From NCBI GenBank assembly GCA_016721195.1, contig JADKIO010000007.1, positions 1-28,316 of the forward strand: DNA of 28,316 nt, written 5' to 3'. This document shows positions 1 through 7,938 of the stretch, in pieces; within the stretch, counting starts at the first letter, position 1; the number at the start of each line of letters is the position of its first letter. Below the pieces are notes generated by a model. The model was not told the origin of the DNA and made no database searches. It saw only the letters and a list, made by a program, of their open reading frames with translations. The stretch is from Candidatus Geothrix skivensis. GTDB lineage: Bacteria > Acidobacteriota > Holophagae > Holophagales > Holophagaceae. A program made the position numbers and the translations under genes.

Positions 1-869
1 ATGCTGGCGCTCCTGAAGGTGCCCCTCCGTCGGCGCGAGGTCCTGGACGGCCTCTGGCTGGGCCTCGTGCTGGTCACCCTGTTCTGGCTCCAGACCGACG
101 GACTGCGCTTCACGACCACCTCGAAATCCGGGTTCATCACGGGACTCTACGTGATCTTCACGCCCATGGTGGCGCTGCTGATCGGCGACCGCCTGCGGCC
201 CTCCCACGGCCTCGGCGCCCTGGTGGCCCTCACGGGCCTGATCCTGCTGGTCCGGGAGCCCGGCGCGGCCTGGGGCGGCTGGAACCGTGGGGATTCCGAG
301 ACCCTGCTGGCGGCCGTAGGCTGCGGCTTCCACATCGTGATGACCTCCCATTTTTCGCGCCGGTCCTCCGGCTGGGTCCTGGCCTTCAGGTAGCCGTGAC
401 CGGTGCCGTGTCCCTGGTGGTCACCCTCATGCTGCCCGCCCCGTTCGGTTTTCAGGGTGCGGGGACGGCCCTCTCACAGGCGGGCACCTGGGTGTCCCTG
501 GGCTTCATGGGAATCCTCGCCACGAGCCTCGCCTTCTACGTCCAGAGCGCCATGCAGGCCCGGCTGGGGGCCACCGAGAGCGGCATCCTCCTGTCCACTG
601 AGCCCGTCTGGACCGCCGCCATCGCCGTCAGCAGCCTGGTGCCGGGCATCCGCGAGCACCTGAGTCCCATTCAGCTCGTGGGCGGCCTGCTCATCCTGGC
701 CGCCACCCTCGTGACGGAATTGGGGCCGAGGCTGCTGCGTCGTCTGGCCCCCATCGAAGCGGAAGACACCATCGGTCGGTTAGCCGGTATCCTGGATAGA
801 AGGAGTGGGACATGTTCATTGTCACGGGTGGCGCGGGTTTCGTGGGCAGCAACCTGGTGCGGGAACTGA
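1..869 (+). CDS. EamA/DMT-family permease, 5'-partial and frameshifted
   Basis: Probable inner-membrane metabolite exporter of the drug/metabolite transporter (EamA) family; the substrate cannot be told. The first frame (1-393) carries a GLRFTTTSKSGFITGLYVIF segment typical of the first EamA repeat. The second repeat continues in another frame from about 385 (VAVTGAVSLVV, then QSAMQARLGATESGILLSTEP). The first two helices are missing, so the gene starts upstream of the window and the ATG at base 1 is probably internal. Adding one C at about 388 (TTC-AGG read as TTC-CAG-G) joins the frames into a 289-residue product. The last 58 bases overlap hldD, and the tail after LLRRLAP is not conserved-looking, so the true stop may be earlier, for example TAG at 781-783 if another base is wrong. 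Confidence 0.75.
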   Translation, partial: AGAPEGAPPSARGPGRPLAGPRAGHPVLAPDRRTALHDHLEIRVHHGTLRDLHAHGGAADRRPPAALPRPRRPGGPHGPDPAGPGARRGLGRLEPWGFRDPAGGRRLRLPHRDDLPFFAPVLRLGPGLQVAVTGAVSLVVTLMLPAPFGFQGAGTALSQAGTWVSLGFMGILATSLAFYVQSAMQARLGATESGILLSTEPVWTAAIAVSSLVPGIREHLSPIQLVGGLLILAATLVTELGPRLLRRLAPIEAEDTIGRLAGILDRRSGTCSLSRVARVSWAATWCGN

Positions 870-1807
870 ACCGGCGCGGCCACACGGACATCCTCGTGGT
901 GGACAACCTCGCCCGCGCCGAGAAGGCCCGGAACCTGGCCGACCTGACCCTGGCCGACTACATGGACAAGCGCGAGTTCAGGTCCCGCCTGGATGCCGGC
1001 ACCCTGGACCTCCAGCCCGAGGCCGTGTTCCACAACGGGGCCTGCTCCGACACCATGGAGTCCGACGGGCGCTACATGATGGAGAACAACTACGGGGACT
1101 CGAAGGCCCTGCTCCACTGGTGTCTGGCCCGCAAGACGCCCTTGGTCTACGCCAGTAGTGCAGCCACCTATGGGGCCAGCACGGACTTCGAGCCGGTGGC
1201 GAAGAACGAGGGCCCCCTGAACGTCTACGGCTATTCCAAGCTGGCCTTCGATCAGCACGTGCGCAGCCTCATGCCCGCCATCCAGAGCCCCGTGGTGGGC
1301 CTGCGCTACTTCAACGTGTTCGGCCCGCGGGAGCACCACAAGGGCCGGATGATGTCCGTGCTGCACCAGTTGCTGCGCCAGTTGAAGGAGACCGGCGCCT
1401 GCCGGTTGTTCAGGGGCACCGACGGCTTCGGCGATGGCGAGCAGCAGCGCGACTTCGTCTTCGTGGGCGACATCGTGGCCATCAACCTCCACTTCGGCGG
1501 CGCGGGCATGGCGAAGGCCATCGTGAACGCCGGCACGGGTCGCGCCCGCAGCTTCAACGACATCGCCAAGACCCTCATCGCCCACCTCGGCCAGGGCCGC
1601 ATCGACTACATCCCCTTCCCCGACGAGCTACGCGGCAAGTACCAGAGCTTCACCCAGGCGGACGTGCGCAGCCTGCGCGCCGCGGGCTACACGGCCCCCT
1701 TCACCGAGATGGAAGCCGGCATCGCCGCCACGCTGGCCGAGAGCTCAGGCCTGTCCGGACCAGGATCACCAGGGTCACGTCGTCTAGGAAAGGCGCGGGG
1801 TGGTTGA
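812..1807 (+). CDS. hldD: ADP-L-glycero-D-manno-heptose 6-epimerase
   Basis: Converts ADP-D-glycero-D-manno-heptose to the L-glycero form used for the LPS inner core; a cytosolic short-chain dehydrogenase/reductase-type epimerase. The N-terminal Rossmann motif TGGAGFVGSN (residues 5-14) binds NADP. SSAATYG (115-121) and the Y139-x3-K143 pair in YGYSK form the catalytic site. GLRYFNVFGPREHHKGRM and the GDGEQQRDFVFVGD segment are typical of the family. The start has an AGGAG Shine-Dalgarno 7 bases upstream. At 331 aa it is slightly longer than the usual ~310; the last ~25 residues (after ATLAES) look unconserved and run antisense into the convergent phosphatase gene. No other heptose genes lie nearby. 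Confidence 0.95.
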   Translation: MFIVTGGAGFVGSNLVRELNRRGHTDILVVDNLARAEKARNLADLTLADYMDKREFRSRLDAGTLDLQPEAVFHNGACSDTMESDGRYMMENNYGDSKALLHWCLARKTPLVYASSAATYGASTDFEPVAKNEGPLNVYGYSKLAFDQHVRSLMPAIQSPVVGLRYFNVFGPREHHKGRMMSVLHQLLRQLKETGACRLFRGTDGFGDGEQQRDFVFVGDIVAINLHFGGAGMAKAIVNAGTGRARSFNDIAKTLIAHLGQGRIDYIPFPDELRGKYQSFTQADVRSLRAAGYTAPFTEMEAGIAATLAESSGLSGPGSPGSRRLGKARGG

Positions 1808-2911
1808 AGGTGCGAGCCTGGGCGATGACGGCATCGGCCGCCGCTTCCGCGCCCACCGGCAGTTCCGCGCAAATGCGGCGCAGACCGGCCTCCTCCAGCA
1901 TGGTGCGATCCTCCCGTTCCACCTCCACCAGGCCGTCGGTATAGAGCACCAGGCGGTCCTCCGGCAGAAACTCGGCATCGTGCTCCATGAAGGGCAGCTG
2001 CTCGTCTAGGCCCAGCATGAAGCCCTTGCCCCGCAGCACCTCGGAGCGCTGCAGCCCGCCCTTGGCCCCGCCCACGATCCGCAGGGGGGCGCAGTGCCCG
2101 GCCACCACGTAGCGCAGGCGGTTGGAGACGGGGTCGAGGCGGCCCAGCCAGGCCGTGGCGAACTGCTCGGCCAGGGTGGAGCGGCAGAGATCCTCGTTCA
2201 TGCCTTGGGCCCAGGCCAGGGGCTCGCCGCCCAGCCGCACCTGGTTCTCGAAGGAGGTCTTCACCATGGCGGAGATGAGCGCCGCGGTGACGCCATGGCC
2301 GCTCACATCCGCGATCATCATGGCCGTGCAGCCGTCCGGCAGGGGCAGGATGGCGTAGATGTCCCCGCCGATGCCCGCGGCCGGAAGATACCGGTGCGTG
2401 TACCGGGAGCCCGGCGCCTCGCCTGGCAGCTGGGCAGCAGCCCCATCTGGAGGGCGGCGGCCAGCTCCATCTCCTCCTGCACCTTCTGCTGGAAGGTCGT
2501 GAGCTCCTTGTTCTGCCGCTTGATCTCCTTCTGCATCTCGATGAGGCGAAAGGTGGAGTCCACCTTGGCCAGCACCTCCTGGGCGTGGAAGGGCTTGGGG
2601 ATCATGTCGTCGGCGCCCAGGGCCAGGCCGCCGATGCGAGAAGCGGTACCGTCCAGGGCAGACAGGATGATGAAGTAGATGTCCCGGGTGGCCGGATCGC
2701 TCTTGACGCGCTTGCACAGCTCATCGCCGGGCATCTCCGGCATGCGGAGATCCGAGATGATGAGGTCGGGCCGGGAGCGGCCCATCTCGTCGAGAGCCTC
2801 TACGCCATTGGCTGCGGTCAGGACCTGGTAGCCAGCCCGCTTGAGATAGAAGCTCAGGATGTCCCGGATGGGTGCTTCATCGTCCACCACCAGAACCGCA
2901 CCCTTGGCCAT
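1701..2911 (-). CDS. Response regulator fused to SpoIIE/RsbU-type PP2C phosphatase (one-base frameshift)
   Basis: Corrected product is about 403 aa. Residues 1-120 are a receiver domain: acidic pair D10/D11, phospho-acceptor D54 (ISDLRMP), S84 and K106 (PKPF). A short coiled coil with QKVQEEMELA leads into LLP, then a SpoIIE/PPM-type phosphatase with GGD, ADVSGHG, YTDG and DDVTLV metal-site motifs. Such proteins dephosphorylate a STAS antagonist when the receiver is phosphorylated, and the STAS gene lies 13 bases upstream. The frame breaks at 2432-2434, where one extra base in the GGG run (CCC on the coding strand) restores LLPQLPG and the rest of the phosphatase. The ATG at 2911 is the natural receiver start but has no clear SD. 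The last ~20 residues overlap hldD antisense. Confidence 0.88.
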
Positions 2912-2924
2912 GCAGGGGTGTCGA

Positions 2925-3263
2925 TCAGGCGCCGCGCAGAGCGTCCTGCTCCGTGGCGAAGATGGAGAAGTAGTTGGTGAGGTTGGTCTGGTCAAAGGTC
3001 TTCTTCACCGGCGCGGGGAGGCAGCAGAGGTGGAGCTTGCCGCCGGACTTGTCCACGCTGTTGCGGGCAGCGACCAGGAGGCCAAGACCCGAGGAATCAA
3101 TGAAGCTGACGCCTTCGAGGTTGATCGCGAGGAGCTTCGGCTGCGCCGTTGCCACCGTCTCGCGGATCACGTCCCGCAGCTGGGCGGTCACCTCGAAATT
3201 GACCTTGCCCTGGATCGACACCACGGAAGCGGTGCCTTCTTGGCGGGTCTGGATGTTCAGCAT
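2925..3263 (-). CDS. STAS-domain anti-sigma factor antagonist (SpoIIAA/RsbV-like)
   Basis: A 112-aa single-domain STAS protein. It holds the FIDSSGLG motif (residues 54-61), in which Ser57 or Ser58 would be phosphorylated by an RsbW/SpoIIAB-type kinase and dephosphorylated by the neighbouring PP2C. In its unphosphorylated form it would bind that kinase and free a sigma factor or other target; this is known for the family and inferred here. The start has a textbook AGGAGG five bases upstream and overlaps the end of the preceding gene by 7 bases, so translation is probably coupled. No kinase/anti-sigma gene is in the window, so the partner must be elsewhere. Confidence 0.92.
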   Translation of the reverse strand: MLNIQTRQEGTASVVSIQGKVNFEVTAQLRDVIRETVATAQPKLLAINLEGVSFIDSSGLGLLVAARNSVDKSGGKLHLCCLPAPVKKTFDQTNLTNYFSIFATEQDALRGA

Positions 3264-4426
3264 GGTTCCTCCTGAAGGATTCCCTGAAGCACTCTCCGCC
3301 GGGCGGCGTCCCGCTGGCGCTGTTTATATTCCGAATGGGAGGCGGGACCGGATCGTGAGCTTTGAAACCCCGATTGTTCCATCACTTGGACCTCATGTGC
3401 GAAGAAGAAAGTAAACTCCTCCTGATCCTGGATCAACTCCGGAATGCGGACGAGGTCCGAAAGCTCGGTGTCGCCCATGGTCTGGAGGCGCTCCTGGAGG
3501 GTCTCCAGGGCCCTGGTGGCGGGGCTGGGGAGCCTGACCAGGGTGCGGGCGGTGAACTGGATGGCCGAGTAATCCTTGCTGGAAAAGGGGTTCTGGTCCT
3601 TCCCTGGGCCCTTTATGGCCAGGGTCCGGCTCAGGGCCTGCCGCTCTTCGGGCCCCAGGTCCTGGATCCGGAAGAAGGGCGGGGTCGCCTCGCTCCAGGC
3701 CGCCAGGGCCTCCATGTCGATCATCAGGTTCCGGCTCCGGCTGGGCTTGATGTGGGTCGGCATGAGCACATGGTGGTCCAGGAGGAAGCGGATGACCATC
3801 AGGACGCCCAGCTGGTCCTCCGCCACCAGACGGATGCCGATCTGGTCGTAGATGGTCTCCGCGACGTTCTCGGGCTTGTGGAGCATCTTCAGGAGCATGG
3901 AGACGCGGTCTTTGTTCTCTTTGCGCTCCATGGCCACCAGGGGCACCTCGTAGGCCCCCCGCAGGAACCAGCGGCCTTCCTCGCAGACCAGGTACTGGTC
4001 GTAGCGGCTGAAGACCTGGCGCTGGATCTCGGGCAGGAACCGGAGGTTCACGTTGTGGTCCACGTGGAAGAGCGTGTGCATCACCCGGAGGATGGCGCAG
4101 GACCAGCGGCCCCGGAGGTTGCGGGGCCGGTCTGAGGCCCAGACCAGGAGGTCCAGCGGGTCTGGCAGGTCCCTGACTTCCAGGGGGACGTGGAGACTGG
4201 TCCCCTCCAGCACCACGGCCTCCAGGAAGTCCACGGCGTCCTCGTAGACCCGCATAACGGCGGCCCGCTGGACGGGGACATCCATGTCGTAGCCATAGTT
4301 CAGCGCGAAGTTCCGGGCCTCTCCGGGGGAGTGGATCCGCAGCGAATCCAGGTCGATGGGCGACCCGCCGCCCAGGATCACCTGGGTGACTTCGGGGGGC
4401 ATGGGGAACAGGGCGTGGGGAGTCAT
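3257..4426 (-). CDS. Uncharacterised protein with RelA/SpoT-like nucleotidyltransferase signature
   Basis: A 389-aa soluble protein that I cannot assign to a characterised enzyme; it may belong to a conserved hypothetical family known from myxobacteria (TIGR04552-like, from memory). Read against RelA/SpoT synthetases it shows their landmarks in order: R168-K169 and K172..S176..K180-M181 (basic helix, R-x-K-x3-S-x3-K-M type); YDQIGIRLV at 193-201 with D194 at the metal-ligand position; NPFSSKDYSAIQFT (279-292), like the P-K-x-x-G-Y-x-S-x-H segment; and HEVQVME (344-350), with E345 where the catalytic Glu of E-x-Q-I-R-T sits. The N-terminal ~110 residues and C-terminal ~40 are unassigned. It heads an operon with a STAS protein and a PP2C phosphatase. 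The start ATG has no strong SD. Confidence 0.6.
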   Translation of the reverse strand: MTPHALFPMPPEVTQVILGGGSPIDLDSLRIHSPGEARNFALNYGYDMDVPVQRAAVMRVYEDAVDFLEAVVLEGTSLHVPLEVRDLPDPLDLLVWASDRPRNLRGRWSCAILRVMHTLFHVDHNVNLRFLPEIQRQVFSRYDQYLVCEEGRWFLRGAYEVPLVAMERKENKDRVSMLLKMLHKPENVAETIYDQIGIRLVAEDQLGVLMVIRFLLDHHVLMPTHIKPSRSRNLMIDMEALAAWSEATPPFFRIQDLGPEERQALSRTLAIKGPGKDQNPFSSKDYSAIQFTARTLVRLPSPATRALETLQERLQTMGDTELSDLVRIPELIQDQEEFTFFFAHEVQVMEQSGFQSSRSGPASHSEYKQRQRDAARRRVLQGILQEEPC

Positions 4427-4463
4427 GGCGGCTAGAACCTACATCGGTCTTTCAAGGAATCCC

Positions 4464-4497
4464 AATAAAAACGGGGCGCCCAGTGCTGGACGCCCCG
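4464..4497 (-). terminator. Intrinsic terminator of the nuo-atp operon
   Basis: Read on the minus strand just after atpE: a GC-rich stem (CGGGGCG ... CGCCCCG at the base, extended by a G-U pair and CCAG/CTGG) occupies 4472-4497. It is followed by TTTTTATT (4464-4471). Stem plus U-tract is the standard Rho-independent form. It sits 17 bases past the atpE stop and 38 bases before the start of the next gene on the same strand, so it separates the energy operon from the signalling operon. Confidence 0.93.
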
Positions 4498-4514
4498 CTC
4501 GGAACAAGGAACGC

Positions 4515-4814
4515 CTACTTGATGGCGAAGGCGGCGACGAGCACGTAGATCACGAGGGCCTCGATGAGGGCCAGGCCGATGATCATGGTGGTGCGGATGG
4601 CGCCGGCGGCCTGGGGGTTGCGGGCGACGCCTTCGCAGGCGGCGACCACGGCCTTGCCCTGGCCCAGACCGCAGCCGGCGGCGGCGATGGCGAGGGAGAG
4701 GTGGGCCACGAACTGGCCTTCGAAGAGGCTCTTCTGGGCGGCGACGGGGGCGCCCTGCGCGAAGGCGACGGCGGCCAGGGTGAAGAGGAAGGCGGTGGTG
4801 AGGAACTTCTTCAT
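4515..4814 (-). CDS. atpE: ATP synthase F0 subunit c
   Basis: Ring-forming proteolipid of the F-type ATP synthase. Two hydrophobic hairpin helices flank the polar loop ARNPQAAGAIR (residues 64-74). Glu85 in LIEALVIY is the ion-carrying carboxylate. The residues after it (A-L rather than S-T) fit proton rather than sodium coupling, though GLGQG in the first helix has a Gln that some sodium rings also have. The protein is 99 aa because a third hydrophobic stretch with a signal-peptide look (MKKFLTTAFLFTLAAVAFAQ) precedes the usual ~78-residue core. AAGGAG lies upstream of the ATG. Last gene of the operon. Confidence 0.97.
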   Translation of the reverse strand: MKKFLTTAFLFTLAAVAFAQGAPVAAQKSLFEGQFVAHLSLAIAAAGCGLGQGKAVVAACEGVARNPQAAGAIRTTMIIGLALIEALVIYVLVAAFAIK

Positions 4815-4907
4815 GGTGGTGCTCCTTATGGGTTGTCCCAGGGGTTCGGAATCCCGGAGACGGGTGAATGCTTTTCTAGCGGAAATCGCGCAGCGTTTTC
4901 CGAAGGC

Positions 4908-5639
4908 TCAATGCTCGTGGGAAACCGCGCCGCTCAGGTAGATCGTGGCCAGCATCGTGAACACGAAGGTCTGGATCAGGCCGAAGAAGAGGCCCAGGAA
5001 CATCATGGGCACCGGCAGCAGGATCGGCATGAGGCCGAAGAAGATGCCCGCCACCACGTGCTCACCGGCGATGTTGCCGAAGAGACGGAGGGAGTGGCTG
5101 AGGATGCGGCTGAGCAGGCCCAGGATCTCCAGCGGGAACATCAGGGGCGCCAGCCACCAGATGGGGCCGGCGAAGTGGGCCCAGTACTTGACGAAGCCCT
5201 GCTCCCGCATGCCGTGAAAGTTGTAGTAGCCGAACACCACCAGGGCCGCGCCCAGGGTGACGTTCCAGTTGCTCGTCCCGGGGCTGAGGCCGGGGAGCAG
5301 GCCGAAGAGGTTGTTGAAGAAGACGAACAGGGCCATGGTGCCGATGAAGGGCAGGTACTTCTCGCCATGGTGGGCGATGTTGTCGTTGATCATCTCCTTC
5401 AGGCCGCCGACGATGCCTTCGAAGATCTGCTGCAGGGGGCCGGGGATGCGGGCCAGGCCCTTCCGGACCAGGGTGGTGATCAGCATGGTCAGCAGCGCGG
5501 CTAGGGCGGCGTTCAGCAGGTGGTCGTAGCGCTCCAGCACGGACAGGGAGGCGCCGTGGGCGAAGCCGGGCCAGGGGTGCTGGGCGAGGCCCAGCACGTG
5601 GGTGAGCCACTGGGCGAGCAACGATGCGTGGTGTTCCAT
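4908..5639 (-). CDS. atpB: ATP synthase F0 subunit a
   Basis: Stator subunit carrying the two proton half-channels. The 243-aa product has the usual multi-helix profile, the signature SLRLFGNIAGEH with the essential Arg in helix 4, and FGLIQTFVFTMLATIYL near the C-terminus. The segment PLQQIFEGIVGGLKEMINDN is also typical. The ATG at 5639 lies 12 bases after the atpI stop. A 93-base gap separates it from atpE; I see no separate promoter there beyond the atpE SD. Genes b, delta, alpha, gamma, beta and epsilon are not in the window, so F0 a/c and the rest of the enzyme are encoded apart. Confidence 0.97.
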   Translation of the reverse strand: MEHHASLLAQWLTHVLGLAQHPWPGFAHGASLSVLERYDHLLNAALAALLTMLITTLVRKGLARIPGPLQQIFEGIVGGLKEMINDNIAHHGEKYLPFIGTMALFVFFNNLFGLLPGLSPGTSNWNVTLGAALVVFGYYNFHGMREQGFVKYWAHFAGPIWWLAPLMFPLEILGLLSRILSHSLRLFGNIAGEHVVAGIFFGLMPILLPVPMMFLGLFFGLIQTFVFTMLATIYLSGAVSHEH

Positions 5640-5651
5640 GTCGGTCAGACC

Positions 5652-6050
5652 TCACTCGGGTGGCGTGGCTTCGGGCTTCTGGAACATCAGGCGCAGGGCC
5701 TCCAGAAGGATGCCGGCCACGAAGAGGAGCACTCCCAGGGCCAGCGGCAGGGCTTCCGCCGGGTAATTCCCCATCATCCCACGCAGCACCAGGGCGATCA
5801 ACGCCAGTTTGCCCAGGGACAGGAAGCCGTAGAGCCAGCGCCGGCGCACCGATGGGGTGAGCATCCGGGCCGTCAGGACCCCATGAAGGGACCAGAAGGC
5901 CAGGCTGGTGAGGGCCCCCACCCCGAACACCAGGGCCGCCGTCCAGGTGCGCAGGAAGCCCCAGAGGGGGAGGCCCGCCAAGCCCAGGACCAGCATGAAG
6001 CCCGTGATCCACCGCAGGTGCTCCGCGCCGTCGTCCCCGGGCTCACTCAT
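5652..6050 (-). CDS. atpI: ATP synthase subunit I-like membrane protein
   Basis: A 132-aa protein with four hydrophobic segments, roughly residues 14-32, 36-56, 71-90 and 98-118. Size, topology and position between atpZ and atpB match AtpI/UncI, a small accessory protein that helps c-ring assembly and possibly ion supply. The sequence itself is poorly conserved, so the call leans on context. Its ATG overlaps the end of atpZ by 8 bases (ATGAGTGA), implying coupled translation. Confidence 0.75.
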   Translation of the reverse strand: MSEPGDDGAEHLRWITGFMLVLGLAGLPLWGFLRTWTAALVFGVGALTSLAFWSLHGVLTARMLTPSVRRRWLYGFLSLGKLALIALVLRGMMGNYPAEALPLALGVLLFVAGILLEALRLMFQKPEATPPE

Positions 6051-6330
6051 GGGGCTCCCTGCCCTCCTGGGCGCGCTTCAACTCGGCCTCGTCTCGGCGG
6101 GTCATGCGCCGGTTGACCTTGTAGAGTTCCCAGAAGGCCGCAGCGATGCCCCAGACCAGGCCCACCCACTGGCCGAGGGCGGGATGGCCGAAGTGGCCCC
6201 CGATCCAACGGCCCAGGAAGAAACCCAGGGTGATGCAGATCGGGAATGTGAAGCCCAGGGACATGAGGTCTCCCCAGAGCGCCCGCTCCCCCGGATCCGC
6301 CTCCACCTTCTTCTTGAAGATCACGTACAC
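6043..6330 (-). CDS. atpZ: AtpZ-like ATP synthase accessory protein
   Basis: A 95-aa protein with two transmembrane helices (about residues 25-43 and 52-68). A GFFLGRWIGGHFGH turn and a GLVWGIAAAFWELYKV end resemble AtpZ, the small protein encoded just before atpI in many F-type ATP synthase operons. A highly charged tail (RRMTRRDEAELKRAQEGRE) follows. The longest reading starts with GTG at 6330 and has no good SD, so the exact start is uncertain; Met23 is another option but would cut close to the first helix. Confidence 0.72.
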   Translation of the reverse strand: MYVIFKKKVEADPGERALWGDLMSLGFTFPICITLGFFLGRWIGGHFGHPALGQWVGLVWGIAAAFWELYKVNRRMTRRDEAELKRAQEGREPHE

Positions 6331-6385
6331 CCCAGATGCGCAGTCAGACCGCCCCCTCAGTGTAAGGCTGAATCAGGGGGGGGAG

Positions 6386-6432
6386 CCCGCGCGGAGAAGG
6401 GCGAAGCCCGGCCTGCCGGGCTTCTGCGCGGG
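6386..6432. repeat. Two-tier GC-rich stem-loop between nuoN and atpZ
   Basis: A perfect 9-bp stem GAAGCCCGG/CCGGGCTTC (6403-6411 with 6416-6424, loop CCTG) sits inside an outer 7-bp stem CCCGCGC/GCGCGGG (6386-6392 with 6426-6432). On the minus strand it follows the corrected nuoN stop by about 42 bases and precedes atpZ by 55. There is no T-tract on either side, so it looks more like an RNA-processing, stability or attenuating hairpin than a full terminator. Confidence 0.6.
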
Positions 6433-6473
6433 GGTCTGGGGGTGTGTGCGCAGCACGGAACCCCCGGATAACA

Positions 6474-7938
6474 CTAGACCCAGAAGATTTTCCCCGCCCA
6501 GTCCAGCAGCCAGGGCCCGAAGGCCGTGCCGACCAGCACCAGGATGCAGGCAAGGGTGACGATGAAGACCTGGGCGGCGCCCATGGGGCGCGGCCTCCCC
6601 CTCGGGCGCCTTGAAGTACATCTGGTTCACCACGCCCAGGTAGTAGTAGGCGCTCACGGCACTGGTCAGCAGGGCGATGACCGTGAGGGTGACGTAGCCC
6701 TGCTCGATGGCCAGCTTGAACAGGTAGAACTTCCCGAAGAAGCCCACCAGGGGCGGGATGCCCGCCAGACTCAGCAGGAAGATCATCATGGCAAAGGCCA
6801 GCACCGGGTGCTTGCGGCCCAGGCCCTTGAAGTCTTCGATGCGCTCCCCCTCGCCCTTGCCCTGGAGGTAGATCACCACGGCGAAGGCCCCGGTGTTCAT
6901 CACGATGTAGATGAGCATGTAGAGCCAGACCGCCTGGGCGCCGGCCATGGGATCGCCCGACAGCACGCCCAGCAGCATGTAGCCCACGTGGGCGATGCTG
7001 GAATAGGCCAGCAGGCGCTTCATGCTCTCCTGCCGCACGGCCGCCACGTTGCCCAGGATCATGCTGGCCCCGGCGATGTAGGTGAGGGGCAGCACCCAGT
7101 CGCTGGACACGCCGTGGAACCCGGCGCCGAAGACCCGCAGGAAGGCCGCCAGGGCCGCGGCCTTGGGGGCGGTGGCCATGAAGGCCGTGATGGGCGTGGG
7201 AGCGCCTTCGTAGGCGTCCGGCGACCACATGTGGAAGGGCACGGCGGCCACTTTGAAGGCCATGCCCACCAGCACCATGAGGACCCCCGCGTAGACCAGC
7301 AGGTTGCTGTTGGCCGGGGTGAGGGCCAGGGCCTGATTCAGGTCCGCCAGGTTGGTGGTGGTACCCCCGGCGGCGCCGTAGAGCAGGCTGATGCCGTAGA
7401 CGAGGATGCCGCTGGAGAAGGCCCCCAGCAGGAAGTACTTCATGCCCGCTTCCACGCTGGTGGCGCGGTCCCGCAGGTAGGCCACCAGGATGTAGATGCA
7501 GATGGCCATGAGCTCGATGCTGAAGTAGACCGAGATCAGGTCAGAGGCGCCGCAGAGGAAGAGCATGCCCGCCAGGGAGAACAGGATCAGGGCGTAGTAC
7601 TCCACCGTCTGCTGCTTGAGGCTGTCCAGCAGCCGCGTGCTCAGGAGCACCGTGCCCGCCGAGGCCGCCACGCAGAGCATCTGGAAGCCCCGGGTGAGGC
7701 CATCGTTCCGGAACATCCGGGAGAAGCCTTCGCCATCGGCGGTGCGGGAGACCAGGAAGGCCGTGATCGCCAGGATCACCAGGGTGATGGGCGCCCACTT
7801 GTGCTTCTCGTTCCGGTTGAAGAAGAGATCGCCGGGCCAGAGCATGAGCGTGGCCACGACCATGAGGAAGAGTTGGGGGGCGATGAGGTGCGTATCCCGG
7901 AGGAGCGCACTCAGCAACCCCTGAGCGAAGCCGTTCAT
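6474..7938 (-). CDS. nuoN: NADH-quinone oxidoreductase subunit N (one-base frameshift near 3' end)
   Basis: Antiporter-like proton-pumping subunit of complex I. It has YFSIELMAICIYILVAYLRD with the pumping-channel Glu, FKVAAVPFHMWSPDAYEGAP with the central Lys, and SSIAHVGYMLLG and GIPPLVGFFGKFYLF in the later helices. The uncorrected frame runs into unrelated Arg/Pro/His-rich residues after FKAPEGEAAP. Removing one base from the GGGG run at 6585-6588 (CCCC on the coding strand) restores MGAAQVFIVTLACILVLVG... and a final helix ending at a TAG at 6474-6476. The result is 487 aa, the normal NuoN length. Its ATG overlaps the nuoM stop (TGATG). Confidence 0.95.

Noticed and set aside
2300..2500. 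Programmed frameshift in the receiver-PP2C gene
   Set aside because: No slippery heptamer with a following structure was evident, and similar one-base breaks hit unrelated genes throughout the window.
4356..5504. Open frame across atpE/atpB on the plus strand
   Set aside because: Runs antisense through the terminator, atpE and atpB; Glu/Gly/His-rich shadow product.
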